A DNA stretch of 64,000 bases from an uncultured Clostridia bacterium. GTDB lineage: Bacteria; Bacillota; Clostridia; Christensenellales; Aristaeellaceae. The position numbers and the translations under genes were made by a program. Numbering within the stretch: the stretch's first letter is position 1; the number at the start of each line of letters is the position of its first letter. The stretch is from NCBI GenBank assembly GCA_946407745.1, contig CAMJPQ010000001.1:186001-250000 (forward strand), given 5' to 3'. Below the pieces are notes generated by a model. That model worked only from the letters and a program-made list of their open reading frames with translations, was not told the DNA's origin and searched no databases. Below, one piece after another: positions 1 to 7,462 of the stretch.

Positions 1-1
1 G

Positions 2-370
2 AAGTGGCTGTTTCCTTTGGCATGCGCTGCCAATCTGGCTCTGCTCTCCGTTTGCCTGCTGTATCGTGGCGGCGCTCCACTCATCATGGCGCTCATGCCG
101 CCGTTGCACATGCTGCTGTTTTTGCTGAATATGAAAGCAAGCAAGCGATGGTGGCAAGTCATTTCGTTGGGCGTTATGCACATCGCCGTCACCTTTTGTA
201 CTCTTCAGCAATCATCCTGGCTGTATTTCCACTATATCGTGGATGATGCGGAAGGCCGTGCTGTTGCCTGGCTGGAGTGCGTCGTTGGAGTGGGCTTGAC
301 AGCCGTCTTGCTGATTGTATCGCTGATCTGGTTCGCTGCGAAACAGCGAAAAAGCAGAGTCAACAATTGA
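2..370 (+). CDS. membrane protein, 5' end outside window
   Basis: The reading frame is open from base 2 to the stop at 368-370, so the true start lies upstream of the window. The visible 122 residues hold about four hydrophobic segments separated by short basic loops and end in a charged tail (KQRKSRVNN), as expected of a small integral membrane protein. A TTG at 17 could act as a start, but it has no Shine-Dalgarno sequence, so I treat this as partial. I do not recognise the family. Confidence 0.55.
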   Translation, partial: KWLFPLACAANLALLSVCLLYRGGAPLIMALMPPLHMLLFLLNMKASKRWWQVISLGVMHIAVTFCTLQQSSWLYFHYIVDDAEGRAVAWLECVVGVGLTAVLLIVSLIWFAAKQRKSRVNN

Positions 371-458
371 ATGACCCGTCACGGAAAGGGGTTTGAGGGG
401 CTGCTGAAGCGGTATTTCGGGAGGTTATTCTCTGAATTGAATAAAGGAGTGATGTAAA

Positions 459-701
459 GTGCTGATCAAACTGATCGTAGAGCTGGTGCTGGGTGGCCTC
501 AGTGGCTGTGCGGCCAGCAAAATCATGGGTTCTGAATCAAAGAACCTCCTGAAGAATGTGCTGCTCGGACTGGGCGGCGGCGTTGTCGGCGGACTCCTCG
601 GCAACCTGATCGGCCTGGGCGACGGCTGGATCACCGGTCTGATCCTTTCCATCGTCGGCGCATGCCTGATCATCTGGCTTGTAAGAAAGTTTTCAAAGTG
701 A
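459..701 (+). CDS. GlsB/YeaQ/YmgE-type small membrane protein
   Basis: The 80-residue protein is glycine-rich and very hydrophobic. Three membrane segments can be seen, with a central glycine-rich stretch (GLGGGVVGGLLGNLIG) typical of the GlsB/YeaQ/YmgE (transglycosylase-associated) stress family. Its length matches the family norm of about 80 residues. The start is GTG at 459, chosen because AAGGAG at 445-450 lies at good spacing; the nearby ATG at 452 is out of frame. These proteins are envelope-stress associated and their molecular role is unknown. Confidence 0.8.
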   Translation: MLIKLIVELVLGGLSGCAASKIMGSESKNLLKNVLLGLGGGVVGGLLGNLIGLGDGWITGLILSIVGACLIIWLVRKFSK

Positions 702-788
702 ATGATCCTTTACATGATGTATTCACAAGGCCTGATAGACGTAGAGCATTCGGGTGCGCTGCGAAGGCGGAAAGAATGAGGTGCTGCA

Positions 789-1019
789 ATGTTTCAGAAA
801 ATGAATCCGGTTGTAAAAGCCCTTGTGATGTTTGTAATCGGCTGCATTGTGATGCTCGCAGTGGAGTGGCTCGCCGCACTGATCAAGGGAACTACCTTTG
901 AGATCAACTGGCTGTACATCATCGGAATGGGCGCTGTAATCGCCCTGTTGGACGCTGTTTTTCCCGCTGAGAAACGCAAGCAGAACCGCGAGAATCTGAA
1001 GAATTCCTTCAAACGCTGA
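789..1019 (+). CDS. small two-segment membrane protein
   Basis: A 76-residue protein with two clear hydrophobic segments (about residues 8-31 and 40-58) and a basic, polar C-terminus (KRKQNRENLKNSFKR) that probably faces the cytoplasm. It follows the GlsB-like gene after an 87-base gap and is followed by a strong intrinsic terminator at 1116-1147, so the two genes may share a transcript. I do not recognise the family. Confidence 0.6.
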   Translation: MFQKMNPVVKALVMFVIGCIVMLAVEWLAALIKGTTFEINWLYIIGMGAVIALLDAVFPAEKRKQNRENLKNSFKR

Positions 1020-1115
1020 GCACCTGTGCAGCTGCTGCAGACTGAAGCACAGCTCAGAAGGATTCTTCACAGGCTGAAAAGCCAATGCTGCTTGAATAAT
1101 AAGTATGCTTCCGAA

Positions 1116-1147
1116 CGGACGCTCTTGAAGAAGGGTGTCCGTTTTTT
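1116..1147 (+). terminator. intrinsic terminator
   Basis: An 11 bp stem (1116-1126 with 1131-1141, two G-T pairs) closes a GAAG loop and is followed by six T. It ends the transcript of the small membrane protein genes on the plus strand. Confidence 0.8.
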
Positions 1148-1244
1148 GCGCAAATCGCTTGGGACTGAAGAAGTTAAAGGGAGAAAGAATACGTCTGCGA
1201 AGGGATGCTGGCAAATAATGAGGCGCAGTGAGCAGCGGCAGGGC

Positions 1245-2480
1245 CTACTGATACATGGGGCTTGGCATGGGCACGGTTTCACACCGGTCATTTGCCATGT
1301 GCAAATCTTCCATCAGGCAGGCGTTGAAAACTGCTCTGTCTCCGAATCTCCTGCGGATGCCGTCAATGGCTCCGTCCAGCGCGCTCTGGCGCGCTCGGGA
1401 CGTATAGTCATTGAAAATGTCCAGCTGTATCGGCAGTGCGCCGCTGACCGGGCTGATGCCACGTATGGTCAGCGCACGGACCGGCTTTTGCCATGCATAG
1501 CGCAGCCTGAACAAATCAAAGCCTGCGCAGGCGATCTCATAAGGGCTCTGAGACGGGTACGGCAGAGGGGCCTGCCATTGATACCATCCCAAATCCCTGT
1601 CTCGAACTGAGACCTGTACCCCTTTTGCCTGCAGCTCGTTGGAGCGGAGACGGTGCCCGACATCCTGGGCCAGTGCCAGCAGCACCAGCCAGACCTCGTA
1701 GCAGCTTTCCAAATCACGGGTGCAGGTGATTCCGTGGCCGACGCTTTTCACCGGCGGTGTATAATCCTCCGGCATGACCTGTGCCCCGTCCGCGCCGTTT
1801 GCAAATCGATGCAACATCAGTCCGTTTTTACCCAGTCTGCGTTGTAAGAGACCGGGGTCTGCCTCGGCAAGACTGCCGATGGTTCTGCAGCCAAGCCGGA
1901 ACAGCTTTCTGGTGGTGGCAGGCCCAACGTACAGCAGATCCGATACTGGCAGCGGCCATACCTTATCCCGATAATCCGAACGGGAAACCACAGTTACGGC
2001 ATTTGGCTTTTTCAGGTCGCTGCCCAGCTTGGCAAAGATTTTCGAAAAACTGACACCAATGGATACGGTCAGGCCCGTTTCCCTCTCGACTGTTTTTCTG
2101 ATATCCTCTGCCGTGCGCAGCCCGATCCCCTCCACATCACTGGTGAAGGGAAGCTGAATCCAGTTTTCATCCATGCCAAAGGGCTCAATGGTTTCAGAAT
2201 AGCGGCGATAGATGCGTCGCACAATCCTGGAATATTTCAGATACAGGTCATAGTGCGGATCGACCATGATCAGCCCGGGGCAGGCTTCGCGGGCCTGCCA
2301 GTTGGCCATGCCTGTTTTTACACCGCTGTGCTTGGCCGGATAGCTTGCTGTCAGCACAATGCCGTGCCGGTTCTCCGTTGAGCCGCAGACCGCAACCTTC
2401 TTCCCTCTCAGCTCGGGATGCTCATTCATCTCCACACTGGCATAAAAGCAATTGAGATCGCTGTGCAGAATCACGCTCAC
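1245..2480 (-). CDS. dinB: Y-family DNA polymerase IV (DinB-like)
   Basis: A 411-residue translesion polymerase. The N-terminal palm motif HSDLNCFYASVE contains the metal-binding Asp8. The second catalytic motif reads GMDEN (Asp104-Glu105) where most DinB proteins read SxDEA, so the acidic pair is kept but its surroundings have drifted. The helix-hairpin-helix thumb region (LLYVGPATTRKLFRLG) and the little-finger domain follow, and the length is normal for the family. Read-through synthesis past damaged bases is the family role. It is divergent from an HTH/S24 LexA-like gene, which suggests damage-responsive control. Confidence 0.9.
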   Translation of the reverse strand: MSVILHSDLNCFYASVEMNEHPELRGKKVAVCGSTENRHGIVLTASYPAKHSGVKTGMANWQAREACPGLIMVDPHYDLYLKYSRIVRRIYRRYSETIEPFGMDENWIQLPFTSDVEGIGLRTAEDIRKTVERETGLTVSIGVSFSKIFAKLGSDLKKPNAVTVVSRSDYRDKVWPLPVSDLLYVGPATTRKLFRLGCRTIGSLAEADPGLLQRRLGKNGLMLHRFANGADGAQVMPEDYTPPVKSVGHGITCTRDLESCYEVWLVLLALAQDVGHRLRSNELQAKGVQVSVRDRDLGWYQWQAPLPYPSQSPYEIACAGFDLFRLRYAWQKPVRALTIRGISPVSGALPIQLDIFNDYTSRARQSALDGAIDGIRRRFGDRAVFNACLMEDLHMANDRCETVPMPSPMYQ

Positions 2481-2533
2481 CTGTGAGAACCCTCCTCTCG
2501 GCAGTTTTTAAAGGATAAAAATTCTATACGTTA

Positions 2534-2562
2534 ATTATAGCATTAAAATAATATCCGGTCAA
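2534..2562 (-). promoter_or_regulatory. dinB promoter
   Basis: On the minus strand a TTGACC -35 (2557-2562) and a TATAAT -10 (2534-2539) are 17 bp apart. An inverted repeat CTATA-N7-TATAG (2524-2528 and 2536-2540) overlaps the -10. The octamer TAATTATA also occurs in the promoter of the divergent LexA-like gene (2649-2656), so a shared operator is possible but unproven. Confidence 0.75.
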
Positions 2563-2644
2563 TCCAGAACATTAGAGGCGCGCACATAAAAAGGTTTGTA
2601 TTCGAGACCTAATCGTTGCAGGGTAAAATATTTAACCTATTGTC

Positions 2645-2673
2645 TTGATAATTATACGGACCTGTGTTATGAT
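2645..2673 (+). promoter_or_regulatory. promoter of the LexA-like regulator
   Basis: TTGATA at 2645-2650, 17 bp spacer, TATGAT at 2668-2673. It lies 34 bp before the chosen start codon and contains the TAATTATA octamer also found at the dinB -10. Confidence 0.7.
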
Positions 2674-2706
2674 AGAGAAAAGCACGCATTGAGCATGGAG
2701 GATGGA

Positions 2707-3555
2707 ATGAAAAAGCCGAAAGAGGGAAAGCTCACCGCAGCTGTTGGAATGAGATCGGCAGAGACGCAGGCCTTTAACAGGCAGCACTATGGAGCACTGA
2801 TACGCGACCGGCGCACGCGCCTGGAGCTTTCGCAGGCGCAGCTGGCACAAAGGCTTGGCGTTCAGAAGGCCTATGTCACCCACTGGGAGGCCGGGCGCTC
2901 CCGTCCTGATCTCAACCTGATTCCCTCGCTGTGCAAGGAGCTTGGCATTAGCCTTGCCGCCTTCTTCAACGAGCCGGCCACACAGGACAGCCTCTCCCCT
3001 GCCGAGCAGCGTCACATGGAAATGTACCGGCGCGTCACGGAACGCGACCGCACGATCCTGGATGCCGTGCTTTCAAAAATGGAAGAAATGGTCACAACGG
3101 AGCTGTGGGACAGATGCAGGAGAGGCTTTCGTCTCATTTACCGAAACGATCAGCGCGCGGCGGCGGGCAGCGGACTCACGCTGGAAAACGAAGTGACGGG
3201 TGAGCCTGTATTTGTGCGTGATACGCCGGTCTCCAGACGGGCGGACGAGCTGGTTACCGTCAGCGGCGCATCCATGGAGCCCGAATTCCGCAGCGGTGAG
3301 AGCGTGTATATTGAGCACACACCTTCGCTGTCTGTCGGCGAAACAGGCCTGTTCATTATCAACGGAGAGGGCTTCATCAAGCAGTACCAGGGCGATCATC
3401 TGCATTCACTGAATCCGCAATACAAAGACATTCCGCTCAGCGAATTCGATGAAATACGCATTGTGGGCAGGGTGCTCGGCACAGTGCAGGAAGGCGACTA
3501 TCCGACGCAGCAGGAGTTGACCGTGCTGGAAGAGCTTCAGCGGGAAAACAGATAG
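2707..3555 (+). CDS. HTH-XRE / S24 LexA-like regulator
   Basis: The protein has two parts. An N-terminal XRE helix-turn-helix (around LSQAQLAQRLGVQKAYVTHWE) would bind DNA. A C-terminal S24/LexA-type peptidase domain has the serine in SGASMEPEF and the general-base lysine in GEGFIKQY, so self-cleavage on a damage signal is expected. I chose ATG 2707 (282 residues) because GGAGG at 2697-2701 sits 5 bases upstream; the open frame extends further back without a ribosome site. Its divergent neighbour is dinB, the likely target. Signal and operator are inferred, not shown. Confidence 0.85.
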   Translation: MKKPKEGKLTAAVGMRSAETQAFNRQHYGALIRDRRTRLELSQAQLAQRLGVQKAYVTHWEAGRSRPDLNLIPSLCKELGISLAAFFNEPATQDSLSPAEQRHMEMYRRVTERDRTILDAVLSKMEEMVTTELWDRCRRGFRLIYRNDQRAAAGSGLTLENEVTGEPVFVRDTPVSRRADELVTVSGASMEPEFRSGESVYIEHTPSLSVGETGLFIINGEGFIKQYQGDHLHSLNPQYKDIPLSEFDEIRIVGRVLGTVQEGDYPTQQELTVLEELQRENR

Positions 3556-3615
3556 AACGGCTGGCCTTGCAGCCTGCCGGCATACAGACTGCGACCTTTG
3601 GAGGAGGCAATTGCG

Positions 3616-3900
3616 GTGGCGGAAACAGCCAGGTACATCAAAGAATACATTGAGGTGGAAGTACATTTTGCCGCAGACGGAACCATGCTGCCGCGCGTCA
3701 TCGAATGGGATGACGGGCACGAATATGGCATTGACCGGGTGCTGAACATTCAGCCCGCCCCGGCCATGAAGGCGGGAGGACAGGGCGACAGGTACACTGT
3801 GATGATCAGTGGGCAGCAGCGGTATCTGTTTTTTGAGCACAGCCCGGAGTATGGCGCGGAGAAGATTGGCAAGTGGTTTGTGGAAAGGCGGGTCGAGTGA
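3616..3900 (+). CDS. small conserved protein linked to dinB locus
   Basis: A 94-residue soluble protein rich in beta-type sequence (YIEVEVHFAADG, DRYTVMISGQQRYLFFE). GTG 3616 is preferred because GGAGG (3603-3607) lies 8 bases upstream; an in-frame TTG at 3598 overlaps that ribosome site. It follows the LexA-like gene by 60 bases and is probably co-transcribed with it. From memory, comparable small proteins accompany DinB in Clostridia, but I know of no assigned function. Confidence 0.65.
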   Translation: MAETARYIKEYIEVEVHFAADGTMLPRVIEWDDGHEYGIDRVLNIQPAPAMKAGGQGDRYTVMISGQQRYLFFEHSPEYGAEKIGKWFVERRVE

Positions 3901-3956
3901 AAGCGGACGGGGATCCGCCTTTGCTCACCAACATATGCAGTTCAAGAAAATAGGGC

Positions 3957-3985
3957 TTGACGCGGAGGGATTCATCATGTATAAT
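3957..3985 (+). promoter_or_regulatory. promoter of the tRNA-Ser pair
   Basis: TTGACG at 3957-3962, exact 17 bp spacer, consensus TATAAT at 3980-3985, twelve bases before the first tRNA. It would drive both tRNA-Ser genes, including the one used as phage attachment site. Confidence 0.85.
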
Positions 3986-3996
3986 AGCCGAGACAG

Positions 3997-4082
3997 GGAG
4001 AGATGGCCGAGCGGTTGAAGGCGCTGGTCTTGAAAACCAGTGATGCTGCAAAGCACCGGGGGTTCGAATCCCTCTCTCTCCG
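3997..4082 (+). tRNA. tRNA-Ser (anticodon TGA)
   Basis: A 7 bp acceptor stem (3997-4003 with 4075-4081), anticodon arm with TGA at 4031-4033, a long class II variable arm, and a standard T arm (GGTTCGAATCC) are all present. No CCA is encoded. Confidence 0.95.
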
Positions 4083-4097
4083 TCTTCAAACATTGGT

Positions 4098-4185
4098 GGA
4101 GAAGTACCCAAGTGGCCGAAGGGGCTCCCCTGCTAAGGGAGTAGTCGGGTTATACCGAGCCCGGGTTCAAATCCCGGCTTCTCCG
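4098..4185 (+). tRNA. tRNA-Ser (anticodon GCT), prophage attachment target
   Basis: The acceptor stem is 4098-4104 with 4178-4184. The anticodon GCT is at 4132-4134 and the variable arm is long. The part from 4128 to the 3' end is the 60 bp att repeat, so integration has left a complete tRNA gene at attL. Confidence 0.95.
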
Positions 4186-4187
4186 CA
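4128..4187 (+). repeat. attL (60 bp direct repeat)
   Basis: These 60 bases are identical to 60140-60199. They run from the anticodon arm of tRNA-Ser(GCT) to two bases past the discriminator base. Offset between copies is exactly 56,012 bases. Confidence 0.95.
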
Positions 4188-4189
4188 CA

Positions 4190-4229
4190 AAACCCCTTGA
4201 AACGCAGTAGTTTCAAGGGGTTTCTTTTT
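4190..4229. terminator. phage-supplied terminator after attL
   Basis: A 14 bp perfect stem (4190-4203 with 4210-4223) is followed by C and five T on the plus strand and by four T when read on the minus strand. It lies inside the phage, directly after attL. It can therefore replace the tRNA terminator displaced to attR (60205-60236) and also end the convergent integrase transcript. Confidence 0.85.
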
Positions 4230-4289
4230 GCGTGCGCGGGAGAAGGGCGGCGTATTTGCTGGCGGTCTCTGGGTGGTTATTCGGTCTCT

Positions 4290-4310
4290 ATTGCTAACGC
4301 TATTGCTAAC
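4290..4310 (+). other. putative integrase arm-type sites, left end
   Basis: ATTGCTAAC occurs at 4290-4298 and 4302-4310. The same nonamer occurs twice near the right end (60081-60089 and 60092-60100). Paired repeats just inside both attachment sites are the usual arrangement of arm-binding sites for tyrosine integrases. Confidence 0.75.
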
Positions 4311-5463
4311 GCGTTTCCTGGGTCTGCGGGGCGGCAGCGGGGGCGTCGGACCTGGAAAGAGAATTGACGGCGGCACGGGCGGCCTCATCGTCGGGGTGGG
4401 CGTAGCGGTCGAGCATGCGGGTGGTGGACCAGCGCATGACCTTTTTCACCGTCTGCGGCGCGATGCCCTCGGTGATGGCCAGGGCGGTGGCGGTGGTGTG
4501 GCGGCAGCAGTACGGCTCCAGGCGGCGGCAGCCGGCGGCTTCGAGAGCGGCATAGTAGTCCTTATAAAAGCGGTCCGTGGTGTGCGGGAGCAGGTAACCG
4601 GCCTTCGAGGCGGCGGCTTCCATCTCGGAGACAATGACGGGGATGATGACATCCGGGAGGTAGATGGGGCTGTCCCGGCGGACTTCCGTCTTCAGGCCTG
4701 CGCCGGTGATGCGCTGGTTGTCAATATCGATCATGGAGAGCTTGAGGCCCTGCAGCTCGCCGGGCATCATGCCGGTGTAGATCATGATGAGGGGCACGGC
4801 GGCGCGGCGGTCGCCCGCGTCATAGACGCGCCAGAGGGCGGCCTGCTCCTCCTCGGTGAAGGCAGTGCGCTCTTTTTCCTTCAGGGACGGGAGGAGAATA
4901 TAATCCGGCAGATCCTTGCTGACCCAGCCATCCGCACCGGCGAGGCGGAAGAGGTGGGAGAGCACGACCTTCATGTCGCGGGCCGGGTAATAGGTGGGCG
5001 CCTTTTCGGAGACGACGGCGCGCAGATCGGCAACGGTGAGGGAGTCCACGGGGCGGTACTGGATGGCGGAGAGCTTCTTCCAGGCGATTTCATAGGCGGT
5101 CTGCTTACTGGCGGAAAGGCGCAGCAGCTCGCCGGTCTCGTAGGTTTTCCAGTATGAGAGCAGATCGGGGGCCTTTTTCGCGCCCGCAGACTGCTGCTGG
5201 AGCGTGGGGCAGTAGGCCAGAGCCTCGGCGCGGGTGTGGAAGCCCTTCTTTGTGCGGCGCACCGTCTGGATGCGGCCGTTTTCCATGCGCTTGACGGCGA
5301 TGGTGACCTGTGCGGCCCAGGATTTGCCACACTTAAAGGCCGTGCCGGCGCCGTTCGGGCGCTGGTGCGTTTTCACGGGACGCGGGGCGGTCAGCTTCCG
5401 GCCGCAGTAGCAGCAGAGGACGGCATCGTCCGGGATGGTTTTCTGACAGCGTGGGCAGAGCAT
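4306..5463 (-). CDS. int: tyrosine integrase with N-terminal zinc ribbon
   Basis: The 385-residue protein starts with a zinc ribbon (CPRC at residues 3-6 and CCYCG about 12 residues later). An arm-binding AP2-like region, a SAM-like core-binding domain and the catalytic domain follow. The nucleophile is in DRYAH near the C-terminus. The usual catalytic residues are altered: TGMMPGEL replaces TGxRxxEL, CCRH stands where HxLRH is usual, and MRW replaces LGH. I recall a clostridial integrase subgroup with TGMMPGEL, so this is probably an active variant. It lies beside attL with paired arm sites at both ends. The start has GAGGAG upstream. Confidence 0.9.
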   Translation of the reverse strand: MLCPRCQKTIPDDAVLCCYCGRKLTAPRPVKTHQRPNGAGTAFKCGKSWAAQVTIAVKRMENGRIQTVRRTKKGFHTRAEALAYCPTLQQQSAGAKKAPDLLSYWKTYETGELLRLSASKQTAYEIAWKKLSAIQYRPVDSLTVADLRAVVSEKAPTYYPARDMKVVLSHLFRLAGADGWVSKDLPDYILLPSLKEKERTAFTEEEQAALWRVYDAGDRRAAVPLIMIYTGMMPGELQGLKLSMIDIDNQRITGAGLKTEVRRDSPIYLPDVIIPVIVSEMEAAASKAGYLLPHTTDRFYKDYYAALEAAGCRRLEPYCCRHTTATALAITEGIAPQTVKKVMRWSTTRMLDRYAHPDDEAARAAVNSLSRSDAPAAAPQTQETR

Positions 5464-5524
5464 GGATTTACTCCTCTTGTGGCGCGTTGTCTATTGACAT
5501 CGCGAAGGGCGGTTCGTTTCCGAA

Positions 5525-6160
5525 TTAGCCGGCTGCCCAGATGTGAAAACCAGACAGGTCGATTCTGTCAAAGGTTATTCCGGACTTTTTTAAGCCGGAA
5601 ACCAGGCTGTCTGTCGTTTCAGAGCCGCGAAAGCTGATTTTTCCGCCCTTTTTCCGATTATCGGTGAATTTTATGTTTTGCTCGGTCAGATAATCAGCCA
5701 GGTCATCGACCGACGCAATGCTTTCAACCGTCAGCGGCCCGGCGGTGGAGAGATTGACGGGAAAATCCGCTTTCAGCCACGGGGCGCACTTTTCCTTCAG
5801 CTTGCGGTATTCCCTGTCGGTAACGGCGCTGCGGCCAAAGAGGTAATAGCTGCCGTAGGCCATGCAGAGCTTGTCTGCCGCGGCGCGAATCTCTGCCTGA
5901 CGCTGGAGATCGTGCATGCCGAGGGCCGCGCCCAGAGCGATCATGTGCTTGCACGGGCCGCCCCTCATCGTGTAATCCATGCAGGAGCATTCGGTGACAG
6001 TGGTGCGGTAAACCTCGCCGGAGCTTTTGCTGGTGAACTCGCAGGAGGCGTTTACGCCCTCGCCGGTGATGTTCTCCGGCTTCAGAGCGGCGGCACTCTT
6101 GATCCGCTTCAGGTAGCTCTCTTCAGAATCTATGGTCACATCCGGGAAAAACTCGTTCAT
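5525..6160 (-). CDS. SWIM zinc-finger protein
   Basis: A 211-residue protein with a SWIM signature: CSCMDYTMRGGPCKHM gives the CxC...CxH ligand set. SWIM domains bind DNA or protein partners, often in recombination. GGAGG directly precedes the ATG at 6160. It is transcribed with the integrase and lies upstream of it, so it may be a recombination or lysogeny accessory protein; that role is inferred. Upstream on the minus strand there is a TTGTCG-N17-TATAGC promoter-like sequence. The C-terminal 80 residues match nothing I recognise. Confidence 0.75.
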   Translation of the reverse strand: MNEFFPDVTIDSEESYLKRIKSAAALKPENITGEGVNASCEFTSKSSGEVYRTTVTECSCMDYTMRGGPCKHMIALGAALGMHDLQRQAEIRAAADKLCMAYGSYYLFGRSAVTDREYRKLKEKCAPWLKADFPVNLSTAGPLTVESIASVDDLADYLTEQNIKFTDNRKKGGKISFRGSETTDSLVSGLKKSGITFDRIDLSGFHIWAAG

Positions 6161-6310
6161 GATAACCTCCTTGTTTCAAAACACGGCGCGAATATGCTAT
6201 AATATGCCTGCATATCTCCGACAATACAAGCTTATCAAAGCAAGCGAATCATGATAGAATGGAGCTGCGCAATAAACCGGTTGCAACAGGGGAAAGGAAA
6301 AACGGAACAG

Positions 6311-6454
6311 ATGACACGTGAAGAAGCGGCACAGCTCATTGACGGGCTGACCGAAGAAGAGCTGCTCAAGGTTTACGAGCTGATTTTAAGACTTCAATGC
6401 ATGCGTTCACCAGAAGAATCTCCTGATCGGAAAGACTTGGAATCTGCTCGATAA
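6311..6454 (+). CDS. small acidic phage protein convergent with repressor
   Basis: A 47-residue protein starting MTREEAAQLIDGLTEEELLKVYELILRLQ, predicted to be a helical hairpin. ATG 6311 is chosen over an open frame from 6251 because a purine-rich AAAGGAAAA precedes it. An extended -10 (TG-C-TATAAT, 6195-6203) lies upstream. The last 89 bases overlap the 3' end of the repressor gene on the other strand, so transcription would be antisense to the repressor message. Similar helical proteins next to repressors are common in clostridial prophages; function unknown. Confidence 0.6.
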   Translation: MTREEAAQLIDGLTEEELLKVYELILRLQCMRSPEESPDRKDLESAR

Positions 6455-6758
6455 CCCGTTGCCTTAGCTCGCTGCTTACAGCAGCGGGCTTTTTTTCGTT
6501 TTCAGAAAGTTCATGATTAACACGCTCGTCACCATCGGACGATGGATCTTTTGTGTTTTTAGAAGAATCGATGTCGTGCGAAAGAAGATAGTCTAACGAT
6601 ACGCCATAAAAGTCAGCAAGAACTCGCAAAGCGTCAAACGGAGGATTGTTTTTGCCGCGCTCATACTTGTTATATGCTGTTCTGCTAATGTTAAGAAGAT
6701 CGGCAACGTCGGACTGCCGAAGACCTTTTGATTCCCTTAATATCCGCAGGCGCTCCAT
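6366..6758 (-). CDS. CI-like HTH-XRE repressor
   Basis: A 130-residue protein with an N-terminal XRE domain (LRQSDVADLLNISRTAYNKYERG) followed by an acidic linker and a short helical C-terminus. There is no S24 peptidase domain, so induction cannot rely on LexA-type self-cleavage. AGGGGTGATGAT precedes the start. Its promoter (6777-6805) has an operator between -35 and -10, and two more operators flank the opposing early promoter. This is the expected maintenance repressor of lysogeny. Confidence 0.85.
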   Translation of the reverse strand: MERLRILRESKGLRQSDVADLLNISRTAYNKYERGKNNPPFDALRVLADFYGVSLDYLLSHDIDSSKNTKDPSSDGDERVNHELSENEKKPAAVSSELRQRVIEQIPSLSDQEILLVNACIEVLKSARKP

Positions 6759-6776
6759 ATCATCACCCCTAAATTT

Positions 6777-6805
6777 ATTATATGTGATAAATCTTCACAT
6801 ATCAA
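6777..6805 (-). promoter_or_regulatory. repressor promoter
   Basis: On the minus strand TTGATA (6800-6805), 17 bp spacer, TATAAT (6777-6782). Operator 1 (6780-6802) fills the spacer, so the repressor should control its own synthesis. Confidence 0.85.
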
Positions 6806-6889
6806 CACGGTGAAAATAAATCACATTTCCCCTTGACAAGTGATGGATTGGAAATTATAATAGCGGAGCAAGGTGACAAATAATCACAT
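6780..6889. promoter_or_regulatory. three immunity operators, GTGA-N7-TCAC
   Basis: Operator 1 is a 23 bp palindrome (6780-6787 with 6795-6802). Operator 2 is GGTGA-N7-TCACA (centre about 6817). Operator 3 is GGTGA-N7-TCACA (6872-6888). All share half-site (T/G)GTGA and a 7 bp AT-rich centre. Operator 1 covers the repressor promoter, operator 2 lies upstream of the early -35, and operator 3 covers the early transcription start. Confidence 0.8.
6833..6861 (+). promoter_or_regulatory. early (cro-side) promoter
   Basis: Perfect TTGACA (6833-6838), 17 bp spacer, perfect TATAAT (6856-6861). Operators 2 and 3 flank it. Confidence 0.9.
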
Positions 6890-6904
6890 CCAGGAGTATT
6901 GCGA

Positions 6905-7150
6905 ATGAATAGATTTGCGGACTTGAGAAAGAGGACCGGACGCAGCCAGGACGCGATTGCAACGGAACTCGGCGTTGACCGTTCCACCGTGGCGAAGTGG
7001 GAAACCGGCGTGGCCTTCCCGCGCGGCGACAAACTGCCTGCGGTGGCGAGGGCCTACGGGTGCGAGATCAAGGACTTTTTTGACGTTCCCGCACAGGATG
7101 ACGGCGAGGCGCAGGATGGAAACGACACCGACGGAAATGGGGTGAAATGA
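6905..7150 (+). CDS. Cro-like HTH-XRE protein
   Basis: An 81-residue protein with an XRE fold (RSQDAIATELGVDRSTVAKWE) and an acidic tail. ATG 6905 is chosen because AGGAG (6892-6896) is 8 bases upstream; an in-frame TTG at 6899 is less well placed. As first gene of the early transcript opposite the repressor it occupies the Cro position and probably binds the same three operators. Confidence 0.8.
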   Translation: MNRFADLRKRTGRSQDAIATELGVDRSTVAKWETGVAFPRGDKLPAVARAYGCEIKDFFDVPAQDDGEAQDGNDTDGNGVK

Positions 7151-7462
7151 ATGGAGGGGCTGAGGCTGTGCGACCTGCCCATCGACCCGAAACAGCTTCA
7201 GGCGGATTGCCTGGAAGCACTGGCCCACCCAGAGGAGCACGCCGACGCGCACGCGAATGTGATCACCGCGAAAACGAGCTTTGCGGCCAAGGACGGGTTC
7301 CTGCTGGTGCGGGAGATTGCCAGGGTGATCTACAACGGCACGGCCTGGCACAAAAAAGCGCGGATCGTACTGGAATACGACCCGCAGGAAGAAAGACTGA
7401 CCGTGTGCTCTATGACGGCAAAGGGCGAAGCGCCGCCTGTGGGAGCAGCCGGAGAAGTGTAG
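7151..7462 (+). CDS. hypothetical early protein
   Basis: A 103-residue soluble protein that starts directly after the Cro-like stop codon, so translation is probably coupled. It contains a likely alpha/beta core (VITAKTSFAAKDGFLLVREIARVI) and ends in a flexible alanine/glycine tail. The last 53 bases overlap a convergent minus-strand gene. I do not recognise the family. Confidence 0.6.
   Translation: MEGLRLCDLPIDPKQLQADCLEALAHPEEHADAHANVITAKTSFAAKDGFLLVREIARVIYNGTAWHKKARIVLEYDPQEERLTVCSMTAKGEAPPVGAAGEV

Noticed and set aside
2521..2673. Classical LexA box between dinB and the S24 gene
   Set aside because: I found no convincing GAAC-N4-GTTC or CTGT-N8-ACAG match; only a shared octamer and a short inverted repeat.
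4228..5157. 309-residue plus-strand frame opposite the integrase
   Set aside because: It is a Gly-rich shadow of the integrase gene without a ribosome site.
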